This document shows positions 53,289 to 62,346 of a stretch of DNA of 64,000 nt, piece after piece. The translations under genes were made by a program, and so were the position numbers. The DNA comes from Peribacillus frigoritolerans (GTDB lineage: Bacteria > Bacillota > Bacilli > Bacillales > DSM-1321), in the NCBI RefSeq assembly GCF_040250305.1, contig NZ_CP158190.1, positions 3,380,001-3,444,000 on the forward strand, written 5' to 3'. The notes under the pieces are model-generated. The model was not told the DNA's origin. It did not search any database and saw only the letters and a program-made list of their open reading frames with translations. Position 1 is the stretch's first letter. Each line of letters opens with the position of its first letter.

Positions 53289-53304
53289 TACAATTATTGT
53301 GCCA
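53289..53304 (-). promoter_or_regulatory. Sigma-54 (SigL) -24/-12 promoter of the Rieske/ThDP operon
   Basis: On the minus strand the site reads TGGCACAATAATTGTA: a perfect -24 element, with -12 reading TTGT instead of TTGC. Spacing is correct and a sigma-54 activator gene is directly upstream, so it is credible despite the mismatch. Confidence 0.78.
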
Positions 53305-53380
53305 ACATAAAAAACATCCGTTTATTCAAGAAAGAAGCCAATTAGTTCTCATATTAAGACATAAATAAAGTAAACAAATT

Positions 53381-53426
53381 GTTTCATAATGAATTAATGT
53401 GTTTCACTACGTTTCAATTTGTTTCA
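53381..53426. promoter_or_regulatory. Helically phased GTTTCA repeats (candidate activator enhancer)
   Basis: GTTTCA occurs four times in one direction, at 53381, 53401, 53411 and 53421, so spaced 20, 10 and 10 bp, all on one face of the helix. They lie about 105-150 bp upstream of the predicted transcription start, where sigma-54 activators bind, and run into the last codons of the activator gene. Confidence 0.65.
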
Positions 53427-55348
53427 ATATTCAAGTTTTTTATCTTTCTCCATAATGTCGTGCGACTCATGCCTAACTCAAAGGCAGCTTTTCCTTTATT
53501 AAAATTCACCTTTATTAACGTTTGAACAATTCTTTCACGCTCGGATAAATGTATTCCAGGTGACATATCGCTCTCTCCGTCTTGTTGCGACAGCGGTATT
53601 TTCTTTTTACTTCTATTCGGAAAATACATTTCGATATCGTACACATCAATTAATTTGTTCTTATAAAGAGCACATAATCGCTCGCAAAAATTTTGCAATT
53701 GGCGAATATTCCCTTCCCAATTCCCTTCACTCAGCTTTTTCATGGCACTATCCGTAATCTTGATTTGTTTTTGATCTGAATGACCTTTCCGAATAAAAGC
53801 ATTCACCAATAACGGAATATCTTCTCTGCGTTCCCGAAGCGGAGGCAATACAAGGTCCAGCACACTCAAGCGATAATACAGATCCTCCCGAAAGTCATTA
53901 CTTTTTACCATTTGCATGAGGTTTTTGTTCGTTGCCGACACAATTCTCACATCGACCGGAATTACTTTATCATCACCGATGCGCATGATTTCCCGCTCCT
54001 GCAGGACACGTAGCAGCCGGCTTTGCATTTTTGGGGAGATTTCTCCTATTTCATCTAAAAAAATCGTACCTCTATGGGCCAGTTCAAAAAATCCTTGCTT
54101 TCCGCCTTTCATGGCTCCCGTGAAAGCTCCCTCTGCATATCCGAAAAGCTCACTTTCCAATAAATTTTCCGGAAGGGCTGCGCAATTAATGGCTACAAAC
54201 GGGTTATTTTTACGGTTGCTATGATTATGTATGCTTTGGGCGAATATTTCCTTGCCCGTTCCAGTTTCTCCAATTATAAGAATGTTTGAATCTACTTCAC
54301 TATAACGTTGAGCCGTTTCAATCGTCCTCTTGATTTCCGAACTCCGATACAATATATCATCAAATGTGTACTTCGCCACATGTCCACGTGAATGAAGCTT
54401 TCTAAAGAACTTCCCTTCCATCTCCTGAATGCGTGTAACATCTTGAAAGGCGACCATATCCCCCACTTTTTTACCTTTTAAAAATATCCCAACTTTTTTT
54501 ACCGATAATTGAATGGATTGGTAAGCAACCGTATCTTTTTCGTATTCATCCTTGCTTAAAAGCATATTACGAAATTTCCCGGGCTTTATTATATCGTATA
54601 TAGAATTTCCAATTAAGCTCCCCTTGGCAATGGACAAAATCTCCTGAGCCGCCGTATTAAATACGGATATTTGTCCCTTTAAATCTATAGCAATAACCCC
54701 TTCATAGGCATAATTAAGAATCGTTTGGTAACGCTTGGTCTTCTCCTGTTCCCTTCTGCTGACAAGAGCTACTCGTTTCGCCTCAATCAACGCCTGCCGA
54801 AATGATTCCTTTCCAGTATCAACCAGAATGGCTCCCAACCCTATTTCTTCGGCATATTTACAGGTACTTAAACCACTTAACACAACCTCACAGCCATCTC
54901 TGGCTGCTAAATCCACTAAACTGACTGAGGACTCGATATCATTTAATATATAGGACTGAATTGGCAAATCAACGATATCCGAAAGGTTTTCCACGCCATA
55001 AATCATATTTAACGCACCTATGACGGCCACTTTTTTATTGCCAAAACGAGCCTTGCAATCATACAGGGAACGAATGAGATCAATACCCTGTACTGGTATA
55101 TCAACGATTGGAATGAATTCATTGCTTTCTTTTAAAAGTTTCGTAATTAATCCCCTTGAGATGATTACATCAGCATCAAGCTTCAGCTTCCCTATCTTAT
55201 CGGCATCCTCAACTACCTCCTCTAATACAAACTTAACCGAACCGTTATCATTGTTTTCCGATGCTTCCAACTTGTTGAATTCCTCAAATCTTTCAAAAGC
55301 GTCCGTAATATACCCTTTTCGAGGAACAACGAGTTTTATTTTTATCAA
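53414..55348 (-). CDS. Sigma-54-dependent activator with PrpR N-terminal domain
   Basis: The 644-residue protein has a PrpR-type N-terminal sensing domain (about 1-190), a PAS domain (about 205-310), an AAA+ sigma-54 domain with GETGTGKE and a canonical GAFTGA, and a Fis-type helix-turn-helix at the end (NKGKAAFELGMSRTTLWRKIKNL). The PrpR domain commonly senses small organic acids or 2-methylcitrate-like ligands. It precedes the operon at 43341-53227 in the same direction, with the enhancer-like repeats and the -24/-12 promoter in between, so it is the natural activator of it. Start TTG 55348 lies six to seven bases after GGAGGTG. Confidence 0.88.
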   Translation of the reverse strand: MIKIKLVVPRKGYITDAFERFEEFNKLEASENNDNGSVKFVLEEVVEDADKIGKLKLDADVIISRGLITKLLKESNEFIPIVDIPVQGIDLIRSLYDCKARFGNKKVAVIGALNMIYGVENLSDIVDLPIQSYILNDIESSVSLVDLAARDGCEVVLSGLSTCKYAEEIGLGAILVDTGKESFRQALIEAKRVALVSRREQEKTKRYQTILNYAYEGVIAIDLKGQISVFNTAAQEILSIAKGSLIGNSIYDIIKPGKFRNMLLSKDEYEKDTVAYQSIQLSVKKVGIFLKGKKVGDMVAFQDVTRIQEMEGKFFRKLHSRGHVAKYTFDDILYRSSEIKRTIETAQRYSEVDSNILIIGETGTGKEIFAQSIHNHSNRKNNPFVAINCAALPENLLESELFGYAEGAFTGAMKGGKQGFFELAHRGTIFLDEIGEISPKMQSRLLRVLQEREIMRIGDDKVIPVDVRIVSATNKNLMQMVKSNDFREDLYYRLSVLDLVLPPLRERREDIPLLVNAFIRKGHSDQKQIKITDSAMKKLSEGNWEGNIRQLQNFCERLCALYKNKLIDVYDIEMYFPNRSKKKIPLSQQDGESDMSPGIHLSERERIVQTLIKVNFNKGKAAFELGMSRTTLWRKIKNLNIETN

Positions 55349-55553
55349 AACACCCACCTCCAGCAAGAATCATTTCAGTTTATTGGATATAAGCTCAAGG
55401 CCCTGGTTATACAAGGTCTTGATAAGTTCGAGTTAGCTAAGAATGCCCCAAAGTATTTCATTCAAAGCAGGAATATGAAAAGTAAATGCCTTAAGTACGC
55501 TTGAGATTAATTCCCCGTTTTATTAAGATATTCCATCTTTCACTTTGAAAAAT

Positions 55554-55580
55554 AAAAAACCCTGTTATCGTGGGTTTTTT
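55554..55580. terminator. Bidirectional terminator upstream of the activator gene
   Basis: AAAAAACCC and GGGTTTTTT flank a short loop. It could insulate the regulator from plus-strand or minus-strand transcription. Confidence 0.75.
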
Positions 55581-55890
55581 CATCACAAGGATTTCGATTG
55601 GTATTAAATATCACAACAGAAATGGTCATTCAAATCTTCTCAATAAAACTTGCTTTTCATCACTGGAAAACGCTTTTTAACATTATCATCAGTATAATGA
55701 TTCTCAAGGGGAAAATCATCATGAATAAAATCATCTATAATTTCTTAAAGTGGCATCGGCTTCTACTTTTATACCATAATTCCCCTCCTTTCACGCTAAT
55801 AGGACTATATTCCTTTAATTCTTCATACCAATGTGGAATTCCTTTTGTTTTTATCGTGAGTGACAATAAAATTAGCCTACAAACAGATTA
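55581..55890. other. Intergenic stretch between two terminators
   Basis: No gene with good coding character. A weak plus-strand frame from an ATG near 55721 has a ribosome site but runs through the next terminator. A small RNA from the plus strand ending at 55921 is possible but unsupported. Confidence 0.25.
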
Positions 55891-55921
55891 CCCCGTCCAA
55901 GAAATCCTGAACGGGGTTTTT
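55891..55921 (+). terminator. Terminator-like hairpin, plus direction
   Basis: CCCCGT (55891-55896) and ACGGGG (55911-55916) pair and are followed by five T residues. No plus-strand gene precedes it in the expected position. Confidence 0.65.
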
Positions 55922-56017
55922 CAATAAATAAGACCTGTTTAATTTTGAGTTTTTATTGAGTTTAGTTGAAATCAAACATCGTAAGTCTGTTCATTCTAGG
56001 TGGTTTTACTTGCGAAC

Positions 56018-56452
56018 TTAAAAAGGATCGGCTATGACAAGGATTTTCCCTGCTTTAATATCCTCCATATATTGATCGACTTCGGCTTCCTCCAGTCCAA
56101 GATCCAATAATGGCTTCCTCAATCCGCCTGCACCCGATGCGGCCCCGGCTGCGGCCCCGCCAAAAGTGGTGAAAATCGGTCCTGCTGCCAATATCGGACC
56201 AATTCCTGGTACGGCCAATGCACTCATTCCAATAAGCAGGCCTGTCAATCCGACAGCTCCGCCGGCTGCTGCCCCAGCTACTAATCCATCAGTTTTTGCC
56301 GGGCTGACTTCCTCTGCTTCAGTTGGTAATTTATCGATGTTTTTTGCCACTACTGATATTTGATCGGATGTATATCCTTGTTGCTTTAAATTTTTGACTG
56401 CTGAAGTCGCTTCATTTTCATTTTCATATATTGCTATAAACCTCTTGTCCAT
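56018..56452 (-). CDS. General stress protein of the YflT family with glycine-zipper domain
   Basis: The 144-residue protein has an N-terminal YflT-type domain (RFIAIYENENEATSAVKNLKQQGY), a glycine/alanine-rich hydrophobic centre (GAAAGGAVGLTGLL...) and a short C-terminal domain. Members are SigB-controlled stress proteins of unknown action. A GGGTAT element sits upstream, with a weak -35 at the right distance. It is an isolated gene between the intergenic region and proA. Confidence 0.8.
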   Translation of the reverse strand: MDKRFIAIYENENEATSAVKNLKQQGYTSDQISVVAKNIDKLPTEAEEVSPAKTDGLVAGAAAGGAVGLTGLLIGMSALAVPGIGPILAAGPIFTTFGGAAAGAASGAGGLRKPLLDLGLEEAEVDQYMEDIKAGKILVIADPF

Positions 56453-56486
56453 GGTATCTGCTCCTTTAAAAGTAATGTATTGTACA

Positions 56487-56511
56487 ATACCCTTAATTGA
56501 GCTTTAATAAC
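56487..56511 (-). promoter_or_regulatory. SigB-like promoter of the YflT-family gene
   Basis: On the minus strand GTTATT (56506-56511), 13 bp spacer and GGGTAT (56487-56492), close to the SigB consensus GTTTAA/GGGWAW. Confidence 0.6.
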
Positions 56512-56532
56512 CTTCCATGAAAGAAATGAATT

Positions 56533-57780
56533 TCATTCCCGGATTTGCCCCTGGCCGTATATGAAGTACTTGCTTGATGTTAAGGCCGGTAACCCCATTG
56601 GTCCACGTGCATGCAGCTTTTGCGTGGAAATGCCGATTTCTGCGCCATAACCGAATTCAAAGCCGTCGGTAAAACGGGTGGAAGCATTGTGATAAACTGC
56701 TGCGGCATCTACTTTATTCAAAAATGCGTAAGCGTTTTGTTCATCCCTTGTTAGGATTGCTTCAGAATGCTTGGAACCATATTGGTTTATGTGATCAATG
56801 GCATCGGATACACCTTTTACAGTTTTCACGCTGAGTTTTAAAGCCAGGTACTCAGTTGACCAATCTTCCTCTTTAGCCGTTTTCGCTCTCGGAAAGGCGC
56901 TGCAAACCGCTTCATCTCCATATAATTCAATACCCTTTTCATCCAGGAGTTCCAGAATACGCACTCCATTTTCTTTAAACCATTCTTCATGGATTAGAAG
57001 CCCCTCAATAGCATTGCATACGGATGGACGCTGAGTTTTACCGTTTAAGACAATTTTCTCGACCATCGTGATATCTGCGGTCTGATCGATGAAGATATGG
57101 CAATTGCCTGCTCCTGTTTCAAGGACGGGAACAGTTGACTCCTTAATGACCGTTTCAATTAAATTCTTTCCGCCGCGCGGAATCAAAACATCTAAATACT
57201 CATTAAGATGAAAAAGTTCCTTAGCGGTTTCTCGACTCGTATCCTCGATCAACTGAACAGCTTCTACAGGGATTTCCGTATTCTCTAATGCTTTATGAAT
57301 GGAAGAAACTAGTGCCATGTTGGAGTATTTGGCTGACGAGCTGCCTCTTAATAGGACAGCATTCCCCGTTTTCAAGGATAATGTAGCTGCATCGATGGTC
57401 ACGTTAGGCCTTGCCTCATAAATCATCCCGATTACCCCGATTGGCACCCGTTGCTTTTTAATCAATAAACCATTCTCTTTTTCGATCGTCTCCAATTGTT
57501 CCCCAATCGGATCATTTAAACCGATTAAAAGCATAATGGCCGCTGCCATGTCCTCAATACGGTTAACATTCAGCATAATTCGATCTAGTATAGACTCGCT
57601 TAAGCCTTTTTTCCTGCCATCTTCCAGATCCTTTTGGTTTTCCTTTATCAAAAACTCTTTATCAATAATCAGTTGTTTAGCAATTTTTCCAAGTGCCTCA
57701 TTCTTCTTTTCCGTACTCAAACCGATTAGCTGATAGCTGGCTTTTTTGGCTGCCTTTCCTTTCGCCGTCACTTCACTCAT
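56533..57780 (-). CDS. proA: Gamma-glutamyl phosphate reductase (ProA)
   Basis: The 415-residue ALDH-superfamily enzyme of proline synthesis reduces glutamyl-5-phosphate to the semialdehyde with NADPH. Landmarks are [27 protein letters not shown] and the nucleophile-Cys segment QRPSVCNA. I use the ATG at 57780 after GGGGG. It is the second gene of the proBA operon, 35 bp after proB, and should be controlled by the proline T-box upstream of proB. Confidence 0.93.
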   Translation of the reverse strand: MSEVTAKGKAAKKASYQLIGLSTEKKNEALGKIAKQLIIDKEFLIKENQKDLEDGRKKGLSESILDRIMLNVNRIEDMAAAIMLLIGLNDPIGEQLETIEKENGLLIKKQRVPIGVIGMIYEARPNVTIDAATLSLKTGNAVLLRGSSSAKYSNMALVSSIHKALENTEIPVEAVQLIEDTSRETAKELFHLNEYLDVLIPRGGKNLIETVIKESTVPVLETGAGNCHIFIDQTADITMVEKIVLNGKTQRPSVCNAIEGLLIHEEWFKENGVRILELLDEKGIELYGDEAVCSAFPRAKTAKEEDWSTEYLALKLSVKTVKGVSDAIDHINQYGSKHSEAILTRDEQNAYAFLNKVDAAAVYHNASTRFTDGFEFGYGAEIGISTQKLHARGPMGLPALTSSKYFIYGQGQIRE

Positions 57781-57815
57781 TTCTAAATTCCCCCTTTTTT
57801 CTTGAAATTGAGTTT

Positions 57816-58904
57816 TTATGCTTTCACCCATTTATCGCGATGGATAACTTCTATGGAAGTGATTATAAGCTCGGATGTCCTCTTTCCCATCGCCTGTTTT
57901 AATTCTTCGTCGGAATAAAGGACCTCACCCCGCCCTAATAACCCATTTGCACCAAAGACTTCGACAACATCACCCTTATTGAAGACTCCTTTAATTTCAT
58001 AAATTCCAGCTGGCAGCAGACTGCTGCCATTTGAAACCAAGGCCCTTTCGGCACCTTCATCAACGAAAATTTTCCCGGATACTTGTGAATGAAGGGATAT
58101 CCATTGTTTGTTTTTCGTTACCGTCGTCAAGACATCATTCCCAATATACGTGCCATCACCATTGCCTTCAAGGATTTTTAGAAGTTTATCACTTCCCAAA
58201 CCAGAACCGATGAATACTTTCACCCCTAGAGACAATGCAGTTTGCGCTGCAATCAGCTTCGATTTCATCCCACCGGTTCCGACATTGGATCCTGCACCTT
58301 CTGCCATTTGCAATAAATCCTCCGTTATTTCGGATAGCTTTTCAAATCGTTTAGCCCCTGGATTTGTCTGTGGATTGGAATCATAAAGCCCATTAATGTC
58401 CGTTAATATGATCAAGTTGGTCGCGTGGACAAGCCCGCTTACTAAGGCGGATAGCATATCATTATCACCAAAAGTCAACTCCTCGACCGATACTGTATCA
58501 TTTTCATTTATAATCGGAAGGATGCCGCGTTCAAGCAATTCCATCAATGTGGCATATGCATTTTTATATCTATCTTTTTTCGAGAAATCTTTCCTTGTTA
58601 ATAAAATCTGTGCCGGAACGATTCCAAAATGCCCTAATTGTTCCATATACGATTGAATCAATAGGCTTTGACCTACAGCTGCAGCAGCTTGTTTTCCTTT
58701 GAGAGTGACAGGTCTCGTCGGATAGCCAAGCTTGCGAAAACCTGTCGCTACAGCACCTGATGAAACAAGGACAACTTCATGTCCGGCTTTCCTTAATGCT
58801 GCCACTGCCTGGATATGATCGGAAAATTTATTCTGGTCGATTTCACCTTGTGTGTTGGTCAAAGAACTACTTCCTATCTTTACAACGATGCGTTTCTTTT
58901 CCAT
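57816..58904 (-). CDS. proB: Glutamate 5-kinase (ProB) with PUA domain
   Basis: The 362-residue protein has an N-terminal amino acid kinase fold ([43 protein letters not shown]) and a C-terminal PUA domain from about residue 275. It makes the first committed step of proline synthesis, phosphorylating glutamate, and is normally feedback-inhibited by proline. It is preceded by a T-box leader whose specifier codon is a proline codon. ATG 58904 follows GGAGG. Confidence 0.93.
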   Translation of the reverse strand: MEKKRIVVKIGSSSLTNTQGEIDQNKFSDHIQAVAALRKAGHEVVLVSSGAVATGFRKLGYPTRPVTLKGKQAAAAVGQSLLIQSYMEQLGHFGIVPAQILLTRKDFSKKDRYKNAYATLMELLERGILPIINENDTVSVEELTFGDNDMLSALVSGLVHATNLIILTDINGLYDSNPQTNPGAKRFEKLSEITEDLLQMAEGAGSNVGTGGMKSKLIAAQTALSLGVKVFIGSGLGSDKLLKILEGNGDGTYIGNDVLTTVTKNKQWISLHSQVSGKIFVDEGAERALVSNGSSLLPAGIYEIKGVFNKGDVVEVFGANGLLGRGEVLYSDEELKQAMGKRTSELIITSIEVIHRDKWVKA

Positions 58905-58936
58905 CGATTACTTCCTCCAATAAATATCTAAGACAT

Positions 58937-59175
58937 GAAAAAAAGCCCTTTTCATCCTCGAAATAAGGACGAAAAGGGCTGCTCTCCGTGGTACCACCTT
59001 CATTGAATGCAAGTTCATGCATTCCACTTTGCCTGATAACGCCAGGATTTGCGCCTATGTTTTGCATAGGACTCAAGAAGCAGGTTCTGCGCTTTCCTGT
59101 CGCGGGTCTTCCAGCAATTGACGCCGCTCTCTGTCACAGTGATTCTCGCATACTAATCTTCTCTCAACGTTCATT
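58937..59175 (-). promoter_or_regulatory. Proline T-box leader of proBA
   Basis: On the minus strand the leader holds a stem I region with GAACCTGC, whose CCT (59082-59084) is a proline specifier codon; the conserved T-box GGTGGTACCACG at 58987-58998; and a terminator (AGCCCTTTTC...GAAAAGGGCT, then T run, about 58937-58981). Uncharged proline tRNA should stabilise the antiterminator and let proBA be made. Confidence 0.9.
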
Positions 59176-59238
59176 GTTTTAATATAGTATGCAAAATTAT
59201 CTTCTTGATGTCAATAACATTCCTTTTATGAATGAACC

Positions 59239-60447
59239 TTATATCGCCATGGCTGGGCCGAAGAACTCATAGTGAATTTTATCCATTTCTACCCCAAGCT
59301 CTTTAAGGTAAGTGATGATGGACTTCATGAAAGGCACAGGGCCGCACACATAATAATCAGCTTCAGGTTTAACAATACTGCTCAATAATTCCTTATCAAC
59401 ATACCCTTCCTTTGCAAAATTCGGCAGGTTCTTATCATCCTCACTCGGATTTTTAAAGACAAAGGATAAATGATAACTGGCAAGCTTGTGCGTTAGATCT
59501 GTCAGTTCCGTTCTGAACGGCTGTAAAGTGCCTTTATCGGATGCGTGAATGAATTGGACATCACGCTCAGGTGTTTGTTCAGCTACTGCATGAACCATAC
59601 TCATGAAAGGCGTTATGCCAACGCCTCCGCTCAAGAATACTGCCGGAGTCCGTTTTCCCAAATCAATGGTGAAATCACCTGCAGGAGCCGTTACGTCAAT
59701 ACTGTCACCCATCTGAATGGATTCATGCAAGTAGTTAGAGACCCTTCCATCAGGAGAGGTTCCAGGCTTTTCTTTTTTAACGGAAATCCGGAAGTAATCT
59801 TTTCCCGGAACATCAGACAAACTATACTGACGGTTGAATAAATAACGTTCACCCGGTATCTCGATGCGAACCGTAATATATTGTCCTGGAAGAAATGCAG
59901 GAACCTTGTCTCCATTTGCTGGCTTTAAATAAAAGGAAGTGATTACGTCACTTTCCCGTACTTTTTCCACCACTGTGAATCGTTTGAAATCAGACCATCC
60001 GCCGACCTGATTGGAAGCTTCGTCGTACATTTCCTTTTCGATGCTAATGAAGACATCGGCAATGACTCCATAGGCCTCTCCCCAAGCTTGGAGGATCTCT
60101 TCTGTAGCCGAATCTTGTAACACTTCCTTGATTGCACCTAATAGATATTCTCCAACAATGGGATAATGTTCAGCTTTAACTGCAAGACTTCTGTGTTTTT
60201 GTGCTATTTGCTTCACGGCAGGTAAGATCGTTTCAAGTTGATCTATATGTTTAGCCGCTGCCAAAACCGTGTTGGCAAGTGCAGTTTGCTGGCGCCCCTT
60301 TTTTTGATTGGCGTGATTAAAGACATTTAACAATTCAGGATGTGCTTCAAAAAGATTTTTATAGAATACAGTTGTGATAGTTGCACCATGCACTTCTAAT
60401 ACGGGTACGGTTGATTTGATAACATCGATAGTTTTCTGGGATAGCAT
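59239..60447 (-). CDS. hmp: Flavohemoglobin, nitric oxide dioxygenase (Hmp)
   Basis: The 402-residue protein has a globin domain (about 1-140), with [20 protein letters not shown] near the start and proximal His around KAEHYPIV, followed by FAD (RQYSLSD) and NAD ([23 protein letters not shown]) domains. It oxidises nitric oxide to nitrate. I choose the ATG at 60447 after GAGGGG; the longer in-frame start lacks support. It is divergent from nsrR, with a palindromic NsrR site between them. Confidence 0.92.
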   Translation of the reverse strand: MLSQKTIDVIKSTVPVLEVHGATITTVFYKNLFEAHPELLNVFNHANQKKGRQQTALANTVLAAAKHIDQLETILPAVKQIAQKHRSLAVKAEHYPIVGEYLLGAIKEVLQDSATEEILQAWGEAYGVIADVFISIEKEMYDEASNQVGGWSDFKRFTVVEKVRESDVITSFYLKPANGDKVPAFLPGQYITVRIEIPGERYLFNRQYSLSDVPGKDYFRISVKKEKPGTSPDGRVSNYLHESIQMGDSIDVTAPAGDFTIDLGKRTPAVFLSGGVGITPFMSMVHAVAEQTPERDVQFIHASDKGTLQPFRTELTDLTHKLASYHLSFVFKNPSEDDKNLPNFAKEGYVDKELLSSIVKPEADYYVCGPVPFMKSIITYLKELGVEMDKIHYEFFGPAMAI

Positions 60448-60465
60448 AGGTAAACCCCTCTTCAT

Positions 60466-60490
60466 AAACAAGTATTTTAAATACATGTTT
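60466..60490. promoter_or_regulatory. NsrR operator
   Basis: AAACAAGTATTT-T-AAATACATGTTT is a near-perfect 25-bp palindrome with one mismatch, matching the ATGTATTTTAAATAC type bound by Bacillus NsrR. It lies 19 bp upstream of the hmp start. Confidence 0.8.
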
Positions 60491-60617
60491 ATATTAGAAC
60501 TTAAATGCATTAAAAGCAATATTTTTTATACATCTTTTTAAATAATAAGTTTTCATGTTTATAAAATGTTCACATTTATGATATAGTCTAATGGGGATAG
60601 AATGTGAGGCGATAAAC

Positions 60618-61082
60618 ATGAGGTTGACGAGTTATTCCGATTACTCACTTAGAGTGTTGATTTACCTGGCTTCCCACGACCAAAGCAAATTGTCAAATAT
60701 TAAAGAGATATCTGAAGTTTATCAACTGTCTAAAAATCACTTGATGAAGATTGTTCATAATCTAGGTAAATTAGGCTATATTGAGACGATACGTGGAAGA
60801 AATGGCGGTTTCCGGCTTGCAAAATCACCCGCCGAAATAAATGTAGGGGAACTGGTACGGAGAACCGAAGAAGATTTTTATTTAGTGGAATGTTTTAAAG
60901 ATCACGATAACTGTGTGATTTCTCCCGTTTGTTCATTGAAATTTGTCCTTAATAATGCCTTGGATGCTTTTTTAAAGGTCCTTGATCAATATACGATTGC
61001 AGACTTCAGCGAAAATAAAGTGATGCTCAAAACTTATTTCGATTCAGTAAAGCAGAATGACGAAAAGCCCGATTTTTTATAA
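60618..61082 (+). CDS. nsrR: Rrf2-family nitric oxide-responsive repressor (NsrR)
   Basis: The 154-residue protein has an Rrf2 winged helix (MRLTSYSDYSLRVLIYLA) and three cysteines in CFKDHDNC...C at about residues 92-107, which hold the [4Fe-4S] cluster that nitric oxide attacks. It should repress hmp through the adjacent palindrome. I take the ATG at 60618 after GTGAGGC rather than the upstream start. Confidence 0.9.
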   Translation: MRLTSYSDYSLRVLIYLASHDQSKLSNIKEISEVYQLSKNHLMKIVHNLGKLGYIETIRGRNGGFRLAKSPAEINVGELVRRTEEDFYLVECFKDHDNCVISPVCSLKFVLNNALDAFLKVLDQYTIADFSENKVMLKTYFDSVKQNDEKPDFL

Positions 61083-61096
61083 TCGGGCTCTTTTTT
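61063..61096. terminator. Terminator shared by nsrR and the HD-GYP gene
   Basis: AGCCCGATT and AATCGGGCT pair around TTTTAT, with a T run on the plus strand. It overlaps the end of nsrR and touches the last codon of the converging gene. Confidence 0.8.
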
Positions 61097-62081
61097 ATCC
61101 GATGATTCGTTCAATCTGCCATTCTTTTTCCATTCGCAAATCCATGATCCCTGAACTGGTTTTCAATAGGACTTTAAGGGGATCGTATGGATTGATCATG
61201 ATGATCGTCCCGATGCGTCCATTGGTAAGCGCGACTTCTTTTCCGACTAAAGTGGACATTAATCGGTTTACAAACTCCAGCAGTATTTCTGGATTGAATT
61301 TACCGAACATATCGCTGTTCATTTGCTCAATCACCTTATAAAACGGCATGGCCTGATGATATACACGATTTGAAGACATCGCATGGAATACATCGGCTAT
61401 TGCGACGATTTTCGAATGATGATGGATATCATTCCCCATCAGACCAAGTGGATAGCCTTTCCCATCTTCCCGTTCATGGTGCTGAAGGGCTGTTAATGCA
61501 ATTGATGATGGGATTCCAGGGATATTTTTAAGTAATTCATAACCATAGATGGCATGTCGTTTCATTTCTTCATATTCTGCCGCAGTCAGTCTACCCGGCT
61601 TTTCCAATATACTATCCGGAATCCTAGTTTTACCAACGTCATGCAGCGTGGCTGCCAGTGTCAGTGCTGAAAGGTTTTCTTTCGATAATCCAAGCTTCAT
61701 CCCTAGATAAGTGGCAATGATTCCGACACCGATATTGTGCTTATACGTATAGTCGTTGTTTGCTTGCATCTCTTTGAAAAGGTAATAAACATCAGGGTTC
61801 TTTGCAGCTTGTGCAATGACAGGTGCTACCTCAGCTTTAATCACTTCAACCTTTTCAAGCTGTATTTTTCCTTCTTTACGTATATCTTGAAAGATGTTTT
61901 TGATTTGAATAGAAGCTTTGTTGATTCTTTCATGAATCTTTACTATAGGTTGTACATGATCATCAGTTAAAGTAGATTCACCTTTTTTCAATTCTTCCAT
62001 CATGAAATCAATTTCAGGTATGGTAAGAGGCGGATTCGCTTTATTAATCAGCTTCCCTCTTCTATTTTTCATTGCTCTCAC
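61095..62081 (-). CDS. HD-GYP domain protein (predicted cyclic-di-GMP phosphodiesterase)
   Basis: The 328-residue protein has the HD-GYP motifs complete: HNIGVGIIATYL, LHDVGKTRIPDSIL, HHEREDGKGYP and the GYP box. No N-terminal receiver or PAS domain is seen, only a helical region of about 110 residues. It should bind metal and hydrolyse cyclic di-GMP or a related second messenger; activity is not proven by sequence. Start is at 62081 (GTG) or the ATG nine bases later. It lies next to ypeQ and ypeP. Confidence 0.85.
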   Translation of the reverse strand: MRAMKNRRGKLINKANPPLTIPEIDFMMEELKKGESTLTDDHVQPIVKIHERINKASIQIKNIFQDIRKEGKIQLEKVEVIKAEVAPVIAQAAKNPDVYYLFKEMQANNDYTYKHNIGVGIIATYLGMKLGLSKENLSALTLAATLHDVGKTRIPDSILEKPGRLTAAEYEEMKRHAIYGYELLKNIPGIPSSIALTALQHHEREDGKGYPLGLMGNDIHHHSKIVAIADVFHAMSSNRVYHQAMPFYKVIEQMNSDMFGKFNPEILLEFVNRLMSTLVGKEVALTNGRIGTIIMINPYDPLKVLLKTSSGIMDLRMEKEWQIERIIG

Positions 62082-62155
62082 ACTTTTCTCTATTTTTTAC
62101 CTATAATACCATATCCTTCATGACATTGTGTCTTAATGTAAACAATTTTTGGCAC

Positions 62156-62341
62156 TTAAGTTCGGTCACTAAGTTCATTGCCCAGCCGTTTTAATTTTTC
62201 ACCAACCGTACATTCTGAAATACAAAACTGATGGGCATATGTACGCCCCTTCTCTTTTCGAAAATGCTTTCGTAAAAAACAATCCTGACAAAATGAAGCG
62301 AGAACATCTTCCACTTCTTCATATATTTTTTTCCTGTTCAT
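62156..62341 (-). CDS. ypeQ: Small zinc-finger protein (YpeQ-like)
   Basis: The 61-residue protein has one CxxC (FCQDCF) and further Cys and His residues (HQFCISECTVG) that fit the C2HC-type zinc-finger domain found in small Bacillus proteins. It lies 5 bp downstream of YpeP, matching the ypeQ-ypeP order I recall from B. subtilis. Function is unknown. ATG 62341 follows GGAGCC inside the end of ypeP. Confidence 0.7.
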   Translation of the reverse strand: MNRKKIYEEVEDVLASFCQDCFLRKHFRKEKGRTYAHQFCISECTVGEKLKRLGNELSDRT

Positions 62342-62346
62342 TGTTG

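Noticed and set aside
55598..55927. 109-codon plus-strand frame
   Set aside because: It runs through the terminator at 55891-55921 and has atypical composition; noted only as possible small-RNA territory.
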